This document shows positions 38,101 to 46,123 of a stretch of 47,850 nucleotides of DNA, piece by piece. Every line of letters begins with the position of its first letter. The stretch's first letter is position 1. Origin of the DNA: Hyphomicrobiales bacterium (GTDB taxonomy: Bacteria; Pseudomonadota; Alphaproteobacteria; Rhizobiales; Rhizobiaceae); contig UCEU01000019.1 in NCBI GenBank assembly GCA_900471485.1, forward strand, positions 1 through 47,850, given 5' to 3'. A program made the position numbers and the translations under genes. Below the pieces are notes generated by a model. It was not told the DNA's origin. It made no database searches and was given only the letters and a program-made list of their open reading frames with translations.

Positions 38101-38435
38101 TGTTGCCCTCCGCGCTCGGCGTCGGCGAAGGCGGCTCGTTCCGCGCGCCGATGGCAATCGCCGTCATCGGCGGCATTATCGTCTCGACGGTGCTCTCGCT
38201 GGTGGTCGTACCGTCCTTCTTCCTGATCATGGACGATCTCTCCCGCCTCCTCGGCTGGATGTTCGGCCGCCTTGTCGGCAAGAAGGACGAGGAGCAGCTG
38301 CCGCTGTCTCCCGAGGAGCTCACGCAGGCCGTCGGCTCGCTCGACGATCGTGTCAGCGCCATCGAGAAGCCGGACGGCAAGCGCGGAAAATCGGGCGGCA
38401 ACGTCGTCCGCCTGCCGCCCTTCGCGGCGGAGTAA
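35139..38435 (+). CDS. RND family efflux permease (HAE1/AcrB type)
   Basis: A 1098-residue inner-membrane proton-driven exporter with twelve transmembrane helices and two large periplasmic loops. The start NFSAWSIRNPIAPLLGFVLLLFVGIQAFNKLPITRFPNIDVPVVSITVTQSGASPAELE is typical. The proton-relay Asp pair is in LTLATGILVDDAIVEIENIARHI (about 402-424). A duplicated motif GILMLMGIVTKNAILLVDFAIE lies in the second half. The C-terminus is extended and charged, ending near PDGKRGKSGGN. Substrates are not predictable; the adaptor gene is directly upstream. Confidence 0.95.
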   Translation: MNFSAWSIRNPIAPLLGFVLLLFVGIQAFNKLPITRFPNIDVPVVSITVTQSGASPAELEMQVTKEIEDAVASISGIDEIQSTVTDGQSQTVVVFRIEKPTAEAVQDTKDAVDKIRSDLPAGIEEPIVTKVDVEGQAIQTFAVSSPNMTLEELSWFVDDTVKRALQGQPGIGRIDRYGGADREVRVSLDPGKLDAYGITAADVNQQLRGTNVNLGSGRGQVAGNEQTIRTLGDTRDVSQLNTTTISLPNGRFVKLSELGTIDDTFEEQKSFSRFNGTPSVTFAVFRAKGASEVSVAETVSESLTEIRKANPNVKIEMVDDSVYFTYGNYEAALHTLIEGSILAVIVVFLFLRNWRATLIAAVALPLSAIPTFWIMDIMGFSLNLVSFLALTLATGILVDDAIVEIENIARHIKMGKTPYRAALEAADEIGLAVIATSFTIIAVFVPVSFMPGIAGQYFIQFGLTVAFSVFFSLVVARLITPLMAAYLMRSEDGMEDHQDNDGWLMRGYTRLVTGTTRKWYWRYTTLLAAIAFLIGSVMLLSQVPGSFMPPDDSSRVVLSVELPPNATLEETAAASTKVYDAVRGIDGVESVFVLGGASPKGDLELRRATVRVILGNIDHSLLKTLVNKGLGGLPIIGNLVPKMQDHGRSRPQWDVEKDIFAAVRGIPDVRISKVNDRAERDLSFNFLSSNEDDLNEAVSLLESKLRASPILANVSSEGALPRPELQIRPRMAEASRLGITPQQISETVRVATIGDIDANLAKISLDDRQIPIRVQASLDVRRDLAAIRAIKIKTASGASVPLYSVADVDYSEGPSSIKRNNRNRVVAIGSDVPFGTALDTSTAEFKRIVAATELPKSVHLAESGDAKVQGEMVQSFGNAMLMGLMLVLVVLILLFKNVIQPFTILFSLPLAIGGVAVALIITQNALSMPVLIGILMLMGIVTKNAILLVDFAIEMKRHGMERVEAMVEAGRKRARPIIMTSIAMSAGMLPSALGVGEGGSFRAPMAIAVIGGIIVSTVLSLVVVPSFFLIMDDLSRLLGWMFGRLVGKKDEEQLPLSPEELTQAVGSLDDRVSAIEKPDGKRGKSGGNVVRLPPFAAE

Positions 38436-38452
38436 CGCCTGAGAAAAAGCTG

Positions 38453-38484
38453 AAAGCCGTGGCCGCGAACGCCACGGCTTTTTT
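38453..38484 (+). terminator. Intrinsic terminator after the RND permease gene
   Basis: AAAGCCGTGGC (38453-38463) pairs with GCCACGGCTTT (38471-38481) over a 7-base loop, running into six T. It is a strong canonical terminator 18 bases after the stop. Confidence 0.92.
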
Positions 38485-38496
38485 GTTGCCTCTTGC

Positions 38497-38538
38497 TTGA
38501 TCTCGATCAATCTGGCGCGGCCACGCTTTGGCTATCCT
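38497..38538 (+). promoter_or_regulatory. FNR/FixK-type promoter of the Crp/Fnr gene
   Basis: The perfect box TTGAT-CTCG-ATCAA (38497-38510) is followed by a -10-like TATCCT (38533-38538). A start about 7 bases after the -10 (38545) puts the box centre (38503.5) at -41.5, the class II activation position. Either the encoded regulator or a distant FixK/FnrN could act here. Confidence 0.75.
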
Positions 38539-38589
38539 TGGCAGCATCGAATGTTTGCATTGCCCGCTGGATCGACCAGGGAGGATTGG

Positions 38590-39273
38590 ATGAACACAGC
38601 CTTGAGACTTACCGCTTCGCAAAAAGCCATGCTCGCCGAGACCACCCTTGCCGCGGGTCTCAACGGCGAACAACGCCGGGCGCTTGTCGCCTGCGCCGCC
38701 ATGGTCGCTTATCAGGCGGAAGATGTCCTGTTTCATGAACATGAAGAAGCGCGCTATTTCTACTGCGTGCTCGGTGGGTATGTCAGGCTCTACCGGCTTG
38801 GCACTGATGGCCGCGAGGCGGACATCAGGATCTGCGAACCCGGCGAGAGCTTCGGCGAGTGCCTCATCATCGACGGCGAGCACTATTACTACCACGCGCA
38901 AGCGACGGAACACACGGTGCTTGCGCGCTTCGATCTTCGAGCCGTCAGGCAGTTGCTGGACGAGCAGCCGCGCATCGCGAGAGCGATGATGCGCAGCCTT
39001 TCGCAACACCTGCTTTCGACCATGGATTGCCTGGCAAGCAACCGCATGGAAACGGCGCCGCAGCGCGTTGCCCACTACCTCCTGGAAAACTGCTTGCCGG
39101 AGGGTATCACGGCTTCGATGCGCCTTCCCTTCCAGAAAAGTCTGCTCGCCCGCAAGCTGGGGCTTGCCCCGGAAGCCTTGTCGCGCGCCTTTTCGGCATT
39201 GCGGCCGGCCGGCGTGACGGTGCGCGGCCGCGCCATCGCCATCAGCGACATCAACGCCCTGAGACAGGTGTAG
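38590..39273 (+). CDS. Crp/Fnr family transcriptional regulator
   Basis: A 227-residue regulator. The cyclic-nucleotide-like sensor fold covers about 20-135 (QAEDVLFHEHEEARYFYCVLGGYVRLYRLGTDGREADIRICEPGESFGE) and the winged HTH about 155-225. The recognition helix LAPEALSRAFSAL carries E-x2-S-R, the residues with which FNR reads TTGAT. The FNR N-terminal Fe-S Cys cluster is missing, so an oxygen-sensing Fe-S form is unlikely; a DNR/NnrR-like NO or haem sensor is possible. The ATG at 38590 has GGAGGA upstream. It is convergent with ureG. Confidence 0.88.
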   Translation: MNTALRLTASQKAMLAETTLAAGLNGEQRRALVACAAMVAYQAEDVLFHEHEEARYFYCVLGGYVRLYRLGTDGREADIRICEPGESFGECLIIDGEHYYYHAQATEHTVLARFDLRAVRQLLDEQPRIARAMMRSLSQHLLSTMDCLASNRMETAPQRVAHYLLENCLPEGITASMRLPFQKSLLARKLGLAPEALSRAFSALRPAGVTVRGRAIAISDINALRQV

Positions 39274-39290
39274 CGCCGCATACGGCGCTA
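39271..39290. terminator. Hairpin between convergent Crp/Fnr and ureG genes
   Basis: TAGCGCCG (39271-39278) and CGGCGCTA (39283-39290) with a 4-base loop overlap the Crp/Fnr stop codon. No T run follows on either strand, so it is a weak candidate for bidirectional termination. Confidence 0.4.
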
Positions 39291-39298
39291 CAGGGCGG

Positions 39299-39910
39299 TC
39301 AGAGACCGCCATGCTCCTTGAGGAAATCGACGATCGCTCCGATACCGTCGCCGCGCTTCATGTCGGAGAACACGAAAGGACGTGTTTCGCGCATGCGGGT
39401 CGCATCCCGGTCCATTACATCGAGATCAGCGCCGACATAGGGAGCCAGATCCTTCTTGTTGATGACGAGCAGGTCGGACTTGGTGATGCCAGGACCGCCC
39501 TTGCGCGGGATTTCCTCGCCCTGGCAGACGGAAATCACATAGATGGTGATGTCGGCGAGATCGGGCGAGAAGGTCGCCGCCAGATTGTCACCGCCGGATT
39601 CGATGAAGACCACGTCGAGATCGGGGATGCGCTCGTTGAGACCGGCGATGGCCTGCAGGTTGATCGTCGCATCCTCGCGAATGGCCGTATGCGGGCAACC
39701 GCCGGTTTCCACGCCGACGATGCGGTCGGACGACAGCGCCTGCATGCGCATCAGCGCTTCCGCATCCTCTTTCGTGTAGATATCGTTGGTGACGACGGCG
39801 ACGGAATATTCGTCGCGCATTGCCTTGCAAAGCTTCTCCGTGAGAGCCGTCTTGCCGGAACCGACCGGGCCGCCAATGCCGACCCGCAGTGGACCATTTC
39901 CTGATTTCAT
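39299..39910 (-). CDS. ureG: Urease accessory GTPase UreG
   Basis: A 203-residue GTPase that drives Ni delivery to apo-urease together with UreD, UreF and UreE. The P-loop is [20 protein letters not shown] (about 9-28). The Ni-linked Cys-Pro-His motif is in [18 protein letters not shown] (about 65-82), and [20 protein letters not shown] and the guanine-specificity block [16 protein letters not shown] follow. It is the last gene of the urease cluster (minus strand), 80 bases after ureF. Confidence 0.97.
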   Translation of the reverse strand: MKSGNGPLRVGIGGPVGSGKTALTEKLCKAMRDEYSVAVVTNDIYTKEDAEALMRMQALSSDRIVGVETGGCPHTAIREDATINLQAIAGLNERIPDLDVVFIESGGDNLAATFSPDLADITIYVISVCQGEEIPRKGGPGITKSDLLVINKKDLAPYVGADLDVMDRDATRMRETRPFVFSDMKRGDGIGAIVDFLKEHGGL

Positions 39911-39990
39911 GACCTGAACTCCAATAGAATTCGATGATATCGTGGCGACAGAAGCGCCGCCACCGGCAAATGACGCAGGCGCTCGCGCGC

Positions 39991-40662
39991 CTACGAGCGG
40001 AACAGCCGCGTCCCCTGAACCTCGTGGCGAAGCGGCATCATATCAGCCTGGATCGTCGCCGATCCCAAATCGTCGAGCGTCGAAGCCGCTGCCCTGACCG
40101 CGATATCCGCGATCAACTGCTCCAGCGCGGCGAGGATGGCAACACCATCCTTCTGCCCGGAGACCCCAAGGCGGATGCCGGCGGAAACAGCCTGCGAGAT
40201 GTAGGCGTGGAGGAAGGCAGCCACGGCCTTCTCCGCCGATATCCCATGCGCTCCGGCAACGGCGCCGACGGCAACCGGATAGGCGACGTCAGGTGGCAAC
40301 CTGTCGAATACCGCATCGGGCCAGGCCCTCGCCGCGGCAAGAAACGCATCGCCAAGCAGCATCGTCTCCTGGTGACGCTCTCGCGATCCGGCCAGAGCCT
40401 CCGCCAGCTCGGCAACCTCGCAAAGACGCGCCGCCTCCGTCTGGCCGCGATGGCTTTCGGAAAGCATCACGGCGTCGTTCCACACCGAGCCCCGCGTGAT
40501 CGCGACCGTCATCCAATCGGAAAGCGAGGCAGGATCGGTCACCAATCCGTCATGCACCGCCGTCTCCAGTCCACCGGAATAGGCGAAGGAGCCGACGGGA
40601 AAGGCCGGCGATAGCCAGGCCATCAACCGTAAGAGCGCCTGGAGTTCGCTGTTCTCGCTCAT
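39991..40662 (-). CDS. ureF: Urease accessory protein UreF
   Basis: A 223-residue all-helical accessory protein. The start [41 protein letters not shown] is diagnostic, and [38 protein letters not shown] is the second conserved block. It bridges UreD-bound apo-urease and UreG during assembly of the Ni site. The start is 6 bases downstream of the ureE stop. Confidence 0.96.
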   Translation of the reverse strand: MSENSELQALLRLMAWLSPAFPVGSFAYSGGLETAVHDGLVTDPASLSDWMTVAITRGSVWNDAVMLSESHRGQTEAARLCEVAELAEALAGSRERHQETMLLGDAFLAAARAWPDAVFDRLPPDVAYPVAVGAVAGAHGISAEKAVAAFLHAYISQAVSAGIRLGVSGQKDGVAILAALEQLIADIAVRAAASTLDDLGSATIQADMMPLRHEVQGTRLFRS

Positions 40663-40668
40663 GGCGGC

Positions 40669-41154
40669 TCAGTCGTGCGCGTGGTGGTGATGGCCGTGGT
40701 CGTGGCCATGCGAATGGCTGCCGTGGGAATGATAGGCGCCGCGCGCCGGCTGGAACGGCTCCGTAACCTCGTTCACCTCCGCGCCCAGCCCTTCCAGCAT
40801 CGCGCGGATCACATGGTCGCGCAGGATCAGGATACGCTCCTCCTCGATCTGCGCGCCGAGATGCCGGTTGCCGAGGTGCCAGGCGAGTTCGATGAGGTGG
40901 AGGCGATCACGCGCCTTGATCTCGAACAGCTTCTCGTCGGCAGCCACGATTTCCACCAGCTCGCCGTCACCGAGCACCAGCATGTCGCCGCTCGAAAACA
41001 GCACCGCTTCCTTGAGGTCGAGCATGACCATCTCGCCATTGTCGAGATGCAGCAGCTTGCGGCGAAGATGCCTCAAATCATGCGGAAGCACGACCTTGCT
41101 GCTTGGGTGCGAGGATGGCGTGCCGGCGGGAAGATAGGAGGTGATGTACTGCAT
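40669..41154 (-). CDS. ureE: Urease accessory nickel metallochaperone UreE
   Basis: A protein of about 161 residues. The N-terminal domain is [52 protein letters not shown]. The C-terminal Ni-binding domain has [28 protein letters not shown], followed by a His-rich tail ([19 protein letters not shown]) that stores Ni. It hands Ni to UreG. The frame allows starts at 41190 and 41178; [11 protein letters not shown] at 41154 fits family N-termini best. It is separated from ureC by a GGDEF gene. Confidence 0.94.
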   Translation of the reverse strand: MQYITSYLPAGTPSSHPSSKVVLPHDLRHLRRKLLHLDNGEMVMLDLKEAVLFSSGDMLVLGDGELVEIVAADEKLFEIKARDRLHLIELAWHLGNRHLGAQIEEERILILRDHVIRAMLEGLGAEVNEVTEPFQPARGAYHSHGSHSHGHDHGHHHHAHD

Positions 41155-41247
41155 GACGGGTCCGTTCTTTTTTGTCATGAGACCATGCAAAATAGCCCCT
41201 CTCCTTGCAAGCGATAAAGCGTGCGCGGAGACGGTGGCCGCCCTTAT

Positions 41248-42096
41248 TCACGCGTGCCGAAGCTGCTCGAAATCCACCTCGGCGGCATCCTCGCCCACGC
41301 CCTCGCAAACGTGCTCCCTCCAGGCGGCGCGCAGGCCCTCGTGCTCGTGCACCACACGGTTCCGTCCTAGAGCTTTAGCGAGATAGAGCGCCTTGTCGGC
41401 GGAAACGTAGACCGCCTCCTTCTGCCGCCCGGGCTGGAACTCGGCGATACCGGCAGACACGGTCAGCGACACCTCGTGGCCGGCAGCGAGGATCGGCGCC
41501 TCGGCAAGCCTGGCGCAGACGGAACGGATCTGTTCCGCGCGATCCTCGGGCAACGCGCCGAATACGATCGCCCCGAACTCCTCGCCACCCAGCCGCGCCG
41601 CAACCGCGTTTCCGCTGAAGGCCGACGACAGGACGGCGGCAACCGCGATGATCACGGCATCGCCGCAGGCATGGCCGAAGCGGTCGTTGATCGCCTTGAA
41701 ACGGTCCACGTCGAAGATCGCCAGGCAGGCTTCCCCATCGACACTCTCCAGCGCCTCGGTAAAGGCCCGGCGGTTGAGCAGCCCGGACAGTTCATCGGTG
41801 CGGCTAAGCCGCTCGAACGCGGCGCGCGACACGCTGACCTGATGCAGGGCGAAACCGGCGATCAGGGACAGGACCCCAGACACCGCGCCGCCGATCAGCC
41901 ATGTGAAGACGACGCCATAGACGATGGCATCCGACAGCGAAACCGGCAGGACATTCGCCCATGCCAGCACCGGCAGCACGAGGCAGATCACCGCCGAAGA
42001 CAGCATCACCGCCACGAAGCTCATCTTGAGTGCGAATGCGTAAACTGTGCGGCGATCCTGAAAATCGCCCAGCTCAGACTGGAGTAGAATTTCCAT
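41248..42096 (-). CDS. GGDEF domain membrane protein (probable diguanylate cyclase)
   Basis: A protein of about 282 residues with two transmembrane helices near the N-terminus (about 24-48 and 58-85). A linker and GGDEF domain (about 98-260) follow, with RTDELSGLLNRRAFTEAL and the active-site signature RLGGEEFGAIVFG. The intact GGEEF suggests it makes cyclic di-GMP; no RxxD inhibitory site is seen just upstream. The ATG at 42096 is preferred over a TTG at 42123. It sits between ureC and ureE, on the same strand, with no known urease role. Confidence 0.9.
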   Translation of the reverse strand: MEILLQSELGDFQDRRTVYAFALKMSFVAVMLSSAVICLVLPVLAWANVLPVSLSDAIVYGVVFTWLIGGAVSGVLSLIAGFALHQVSVSRAAFERLSRTDELSGLLNRRAFTEALESVDGEACLAIFDVDRFKAINDRFGHACGDAVIIAVAAVLSSAFSGNAVAARLGGEEFGAIVFGALPEDRAEQIRSVCARLAEAPILAAGHEVSLTVSAGIAEFQPGRQKEAVYVSADKALYLAKALGRNRVVHEHEGLRAAWREHVCEGVGEDAAEVDFEQLRHA

Positions 42097-42438
42097 CCGA
42101 ATCGACCTTGTCTCCCGCGCCAAGTCTATTGATTAGATGTCATTTGCTGCCGAGCCTTTAAGGGATTTGTTAAGATTTGAATGAATTTCGCTGCGCCGCG
42201 TTAGCACAATGGCACGCACTTGAAGACGCTCGTAAATCGCTTGAATCAAGACCGCAAACCGGACTTTCAAGGCGCTGATTTCCCATGAATATTTAGGACG
42301 GTTAAACCATCTACGCCTTTCGAAGGCGTCTTATTTGGTGGTAGCGCCGTCGCGCGATTTTCAACTGAAAATATCACCCACCCACAAATGGTGGTGACCG
42401 GCCGGCGCATCAAAAGCACCGGCCGATCGTGGCAGGGA
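42097..42438. other. Intergenic region between ureC and the GGDEF gene
   Basis: 342 bases without a gene. Next to the ureC stop is a 10-base stem with one G-T pair (42399-42408 with 42416-42425), a possible end-of-message hairpin without a T run. The rest is AT-richer and probably holds the promoter of the GGDEF gene; no consensus hexamers are clear. Confidence 0.5.
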
Positions 42439-44148
42439 TCAATACATGAAGTAGCGCTGCGCCATCGGCAGCGAGGTCGCCGGTTCGCAGGTGAGCAGCT
42501 CGCCGTCGGCGCGTACCTCGTAGGTCTCCGGATCGACCTCGATATGCGGCGTCAGGCTGTTGTGGATCATCGATGCCTTGGAGATGCCGCCGCGCGTGTT
42601 CTTGATGGCGACGAGGTCCTTGGCGACGCCGAGGCGGCCCTTCAGGCCGGCATCAAGCGATGCCTGCGAAACGAACGTGACCGACGAGTTGGTGCGCAGC
42701 TTGCCATAGGCGGCGAACATCGGGCGGTAGTGCATCGGCTGCGGCGTCGGGATCGAGGCGTTCGGATCGCCCATGGGGGCAGCCGCGATCGAGCCGGCGA
42801 GGAGAACCATCTCCGGCTTCACGCCGAAGAAGGCCGGATTCCAGAGCACGAGGTCGGCGCGCTTGCCGACTTCGATCGAGCCGATCTCGTGGCTAACCCC
42901 TTGAGCAATCGCCGGGTTGATCGTGTACTTGGCGATATAGCGGCGGACGCGGAAGTTGTCGTTGTCGCCCGTCTCCTCCTTCAGCGGACCGCGCTGGCGC
43001 TTCATCTTGTCGGCCGTCTGCCAGGTACGGATCGCCACTTCGCCGACGCGGCCCATGGCCTGGCTGTCGGAGGAGATGATCGAGAAGGCGCCGATATCGT
43101 GCAGGATGTCTTCGGCCGCGATCGTTTCCTTGCGGATGCGGCTTTCAGCAAACGCGATATCCTCGGGGATCGACGGCGACAGGTGGTGGCAGACCATCAG
43201 CATGTCGAGATGCTCGGCGATGGTGTTGACCGTGTAGGGCCGCGTTGGGTTGGTCGACGACGGAATGACGTTCGACTGGCCGCAGATCTTGATGATATCG
43301 GGCGCGTGGCCGCCGCCCGCTCCTTCCGTGTGGAAGGCGTGGATGGTGCGGCCCTTGAGCGCCCCGATCGTATCCTCGACGAAGCCGCTCTCGTTCAGCG
43401 TGTCGGTGTGGATCATCACCTGGATATCGTATTCGTCGGCAACCGAGAGGCAGCAATCGATCGCAGCCGGTGTCGTGCCCCAGTCCTCGTGCAGCTTCAG
43501 CGACGACGCGCCGGCCAGCACCATTTCCTCAAGTGCGGCGGGCAGCGAGGCGTTGCCCTTGCCCGCGAGCGCGAGATTCATCGGGAAGCCATCGAAGCTT
43601 TCGATCATCCGCTCGATATGCCAGGCGCCGGTGCAGGTGGTGGCGAGCGTGCCATGCGCCGGACCGCTGCCGCCGCCGAGCATGCAGGTGATGCCGGACA
43701 TCAGCGCTTCCTCGATCTGCTGCGGGCAGATGTAGTGGATATGCGCGTCCATGCCGCCGGCGGTGATGATCTTGCCCTCGCCGGCGATCGCCTCGGTCGA
43801 TGGACCGACGATGATATTGACACCAGGCTGCGTATCCGGATTGCCGGCCTTGCCGATGGCGTGGATGCGGCCGTTCTTCAGCCCGATATCAGCCTTAACG
43901 ATACCAGTGTGGTCGATGATCACGACATTGGTGATGACGGTATCGACAGCGCCCTGCGCCCGCGTCGCCTGGCTCTGCCCCATGCCGTCGCGAATGACCT
44001 TGCCGCCGCCGAACTTCACCTCTTCGCCATAGGTGGTGAAATCCTTCTCGATCTCGATGAAGAGCTCGGTATCGGCAAGCCGCACCTTGTCGCCGGTGGT
44101 CGGGCCGAACATGCCGGCATAGGCGGCGCGGGAAATCTTGTAGGGCAT
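42439..44148 (-). CDS. ureC: Urease subunit alpha UreC
   Basis: The 569-residue catalytic subunit, hydrolysing urea to ammonia and carbamate in the cytoplasm. All di-nickel ligands are present: His136/His138 (DAHIHYI), the carboxylated Lys218 (SLKLHEDWG), His247, His273 ([12 protein letters not shown]) and Asp361 (ISSDSQAMG). The mobile flap Cys320-His321 ([13 protein letters not shown]) is intact. Full length, so an active enzyme is expected. It lies 12 bases downstream of a GT29-like gene in the ureDAB order. Confidence 0.98.
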   Translation of the reverse strand: MPYKISRAAYAGMFGPTTGDKVRLADTELFIEIEKDFTTYGEEVKFGGGKVIRDGMGQSQATRAQGAVDTVITNVVIIDHTGIVKADIGLKNGRIHAIGKAGNPDTQPGVNIIVGPSTEAIAGEGKIITAGGMDAHIHYICPQQIEEALMSGITCMLGGGSGPAHGTLATTCTGAWHIERMIESFDGFPMNLALAGKGNASLPAALEEMVLAGASSLKLHEDWGTTPAAIDCCLSVADEYDIQVMIHTDTLNESGFVEDTIGALKGRTIHAFHTEGAGGGHAPDIIKICGQSNVIPSSTNPTRPYTVNTIAEHLDMLMVCHHLSPSIPEDIAFAESRIRKETIAAEDILHDIGAFSIISSDSQAMGRVGEVAIRTWQTADKMKRQRGPLKEETGDNDNFRVRRYIAKYTINPAIAQGVSHEIGSIEVGKRADLVLWNPAFFGVKPEMVLLAGSIAAAPMGDPNASIPTPQPMHYRPMFAAYGKLRTNSSVTFVSQASLDAGLKGRLGVAKDLVAIKNTRGGISKASMIHNSLTPHIEVDPETYEVRADGELLTCEPATSLPMAQRYFMY

Positions 44149-44160
44149 GGGTCAGGCTCC

Positions 44161-44790
44161 TTAAGAGGACGAACGGGATGCGAACGGATAAAACCGCGTG
44201 ACGCGGCCGGCGGCGACGTAAGCGTCGACGAGCTGCCTTTCGGCAGCGAAGGGATGCCACTCCCAGCCTTGATGGCCGAAGCCGGCAAGCGCGATCGGGG
44301 CATCGGGAAATCGGTTCATGACCTCCGCGATCACGATCATGCCGCTGCTCGGCACGACGTAAGGCGCGGGGTCAAATGCGGCCAGCGCCTGGTCGACGCC
44401 ATCATGAATCACTTTGTCAACGACCACATGCGCCTTGCCAGCTTCCGTGCAGAAGGCGTTGAATTGACTCGTATAGTCGTCGCAGAAATCGTCGAGCTCG
44501 GGATGCGAGACGGCAAGCGGGCCCTTGAGCGCCGCGAACTTTTCCGGAGCGCGCACACTCCAGATCTCCGAAGCCTCGACGACTGCAGGATGCGCGCGCC
44601 ACGCTTCAGAAGACAGCATCGCCTTGGCAGGACGGCCGGTATTGCAGACGGCGACGACATCGGTGCGGCCGGGGCTCGCCTCATAGGATCGGCATTCGTT
44701 GAACCGGATGACGAAGCCCGCTGCGGCAACAGCCGCGGCCCCTTCCGCACCGATCTCACCATTGCCGACGATCATGATGCTCTCTGTCAC
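44161..44790 (-). CDS. Urease-operon accessory protein with GT29 sialyltransferase-like motifs
   Basis: A 209-residue protein of unknown function inside the urease operon. Its motifs read like those of family 29 glycosyltransferases: VGNGE (8-12) followed by FVIRFNEC (26-33) and GRTDVVAVCNTG like sialylmotif L; PSSGMIVIAEVMNRFPDAPIALAGFGH (147-173) like motif S; and HPFAAE (179-184), an H-x4-E like motif VS. It has no signal peptide or membrane anchor. It lies 1 base from the LprI-like gene stop and 12 bases before ureC. Any glycosyl-transfer activity is inference from motif order alone. Confidence 0.75.
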   Translation of the reverse strand: MTESIMIVGNGEIGAEGAAAVAAAGFVIRFNECRSYEASPGRTDVVAVCNTGRPAKAMLSSEAWRAHPAVVEASEIWSVRAPEKFAALKGPLAVSHPELDDFCDDYTSQFNAFCTEAGKAHVVVDKVIHDGVDQALAAFDPAPYVVPSSGMIVIAEVMNRFPDAPIALAGFGHQGWEWHPFAAERQLVDAYVAAGRVTRFYPFASRSSS

Positions 44791-44791
44791 C

Positions 44792-45205
44792 TCAGTTGCT
44801 CATCGCGTCTTCGAGCGTCTTCAGCTCCTTGGTCCTGGCATCGGTCACGTTGGCGATGCAGCCGGCAACCAGCATCGGCTCCATCGTGCCGCCACGCGCC
44901 TGAAAGCCTTCGGCTTCGCATTGCGCATCACGGTAGGTAATCCAGGCACGTTGGGCGGTTACCAGAGCTTTCTCCGCCCCCTTCATGTCGCCATCCTGAT
45001 CACTATCAACGGCGACCATGGCGGCGCGGGTCTTCTTGTATTGAACGTTGAGCGCCTTGTCGGCCTCGTCCTGCCGCGCCCGCTCGCAGAGCGTCATATC
45101 GGTCTGCGTCGTCGGGCTCGTGCAGTCGATCTCCTCGGCACCGGCACCGCCGGCAGCCATCAGCACCAGCAGGCCGAAACCCATAGGCATCAAGAAACGC
45201 ATCAT
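44792..45205 (-). CDS. LprI-like (DUF1311) secreted protein
   Basis: A 137-residue protein with a signal peptide (MMRFLMPMGFGLLVLMAAGGAGA-EE) and a DUF1311/lysozyme-inhibitor LprI-like domain. The pattern is IDCTSPTTQTDMTLCERARQDEADKALNVQY, later AQRAWITYRDAQCEAEGF and VAGCIANVTDARTKELKTLE, with four conserved Cys for two disulphides. It is periplasmic. GGGAGG lies directly before the ATG pair at 45205; a GTG at 45226 that overlaps the ureB stop is an alternative. Its place between ureB and ureC is recurrent in rhizobia but unexplained. Confidence 0.88.
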   Translation of the reverse strand: MMRFLMPMGFGLLVLMAAGGAGAEEIDCTSPTTQTDMTLCERARQDEADKALNVQYKKTRAAMVAVDSDQDGDMKGAEKALVTAQRAWITYRDAQCEAEGFQARGGTMEPMLVAGCIANVTDARTKELKTLEDAMSN

Positions 45206-45222
45206 CTCCTCCCGAGACATGA

Positions 45223-45528
45223 TCACAGCTTGCCCATCACCAGCTGGCGGAAGCCATAGACTTCGCGCTTACCTGATAGCGGGATCAGAGTCACCGAGCG
45301 CGTCTGGCCGGGCTCGAAGCGCACGGCGGTACCGGCGGGAATATCGGGCCGCATGCCATGCGCCTTCTCGCGATCAAAGGAGAGCCCGGCATTGGTCTCG
45401 CCGAAGTGATAGTGGCTGCCGACCTGCACCGGGCGGTCGCCGGTGTTCGACACCTCGATGGTCACGGTCGGCGCGCCGGCATTGAGTTCGATTTCGCCGG
45501 GTGCGGCAATGATTTCGCCTGGGATCAT
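45223..45528 (-). CDS. ureB: Urease subunit beta UreB
   Basis: The 101-residue beta subunit: [93 protein letters not shown] is a full match to the family. It packs with UreA and UreC in the trimeric enzyme. The separate ureA, ureB and ureC genes are the usual bacterial arrangement, but here other genes lie between them. Confidence 0.97.
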   Translation of the reverse strand: MIPGEIIAAPGEIELNAGAPTVTIEVSNTGDRPVQVGSHYHFGETNAGLSFDREKAHGMRPDIPAGTAVRFEPGQTRSVTLIPLSGKREVYGFRQLVMGKL

Positions 45529-45538
45529 GATTTTCTCC

Positions 45539-45793
45539 TCACGCAGCCTTCACGGGCGCGCAGCCCTCGGCCTTCAGCACGCGTTTCGTCGATGCCGGGT
45601 TGTTGATGAGCTTGCCCGCCGGGCGCACCGGCCGGCGCACCAGTTCGCCGCCGCAATTCGGGCAGATGCCGGCAAGCACGTTTTCGGCGCAATCAGCGCA
45701 GTAGGTGCACTCGAAGCTGCACATCATCGCCTCGCGGCTCTCGGGCGGCAGGTCCTTGTCGCAGCATTCGCAATTGGGTCGAAGCTCGAGCAT
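45539..45793 (-). CDS. DUF1272 zinc-ribbon-like protein
   Basis: An 84-residue protein with eight Cys in paired clusters: [24 protein letters not shown] and [14 protein letters not shown], typical of DUF1272. It probably binds two Zn ions as a treble-clef or zinc-ribbon. The tail is basic. It lies between ureA and ureB with 7- and 10-base gaps, so it is co-transcribed with the urease genes; its function is unknown. Confidence 0.9.
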   Translation of the reverse strand: MLELRPNCECCDKDLPPESREAMMCSFECTYCADCAENVLAGICPNCGGELVRRPVRPAGKLINNPASTKRVLKAEGCAPVKAA

Positions 45794-45800
45794 GATGGCC

Positions 45801-46103
45801 TCAGCGGATGGGTTCGTGAACGGTCACCAGCTTTGTTCCGTCAGGGAACGTCGCTTCCACCTGCACGTCGTGGATCATCTCCGCGATGCCATCCATCACC
45901 TGGTCGCGGCCGATGACATGGGCGCCGGCTTCCATGAGCTCGGCCACCGGCCGGCCGTCACGCGCGCCTTCGACGACGTAGTCGGTAATCAGCGCGATCG
46001 CCTCGGGATAGTTGAGCTTGACGCCCCGCTCCAGCCGCCGCCGCGCGACCATCGCCGCCATCGAAATCAACAGCTTGTCTTTTTCTCTTGGTGTGAGGTT
46101 CAT
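45801..46103 (-). CDS. ureA: Urease subunit gamma UreA
   Basis: The 100-residue gamma subunit: [99 protein letters not shown] matches the family over its whole length. It is structural, placed at the corners of the trimer. It follows ureD after 20 bases. Confidence 0.98.
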   Translation of the reverse strand: MNLTPREKDKLLISMAAMVARRRLERGVKLNYPEAIALITDYVVEGARDGRPVAELMEAGAHVIGRDQVMDGIAEMIHDVQVEATFPDGTKLVTVHEPIR

Positions 46104-46123
46104 CGTGCATCCATCTGCTTGAA

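Noticed and set aside
42388..44940. An 850-codon open frame on the plus strand opposite ureC and the GT29-like gene
   Set aside because: It is an antisense shadow of high-GC coding sequence; the composition is Arg/Asp/His-rich with no domain, while the minus strand encodes a full UreC.
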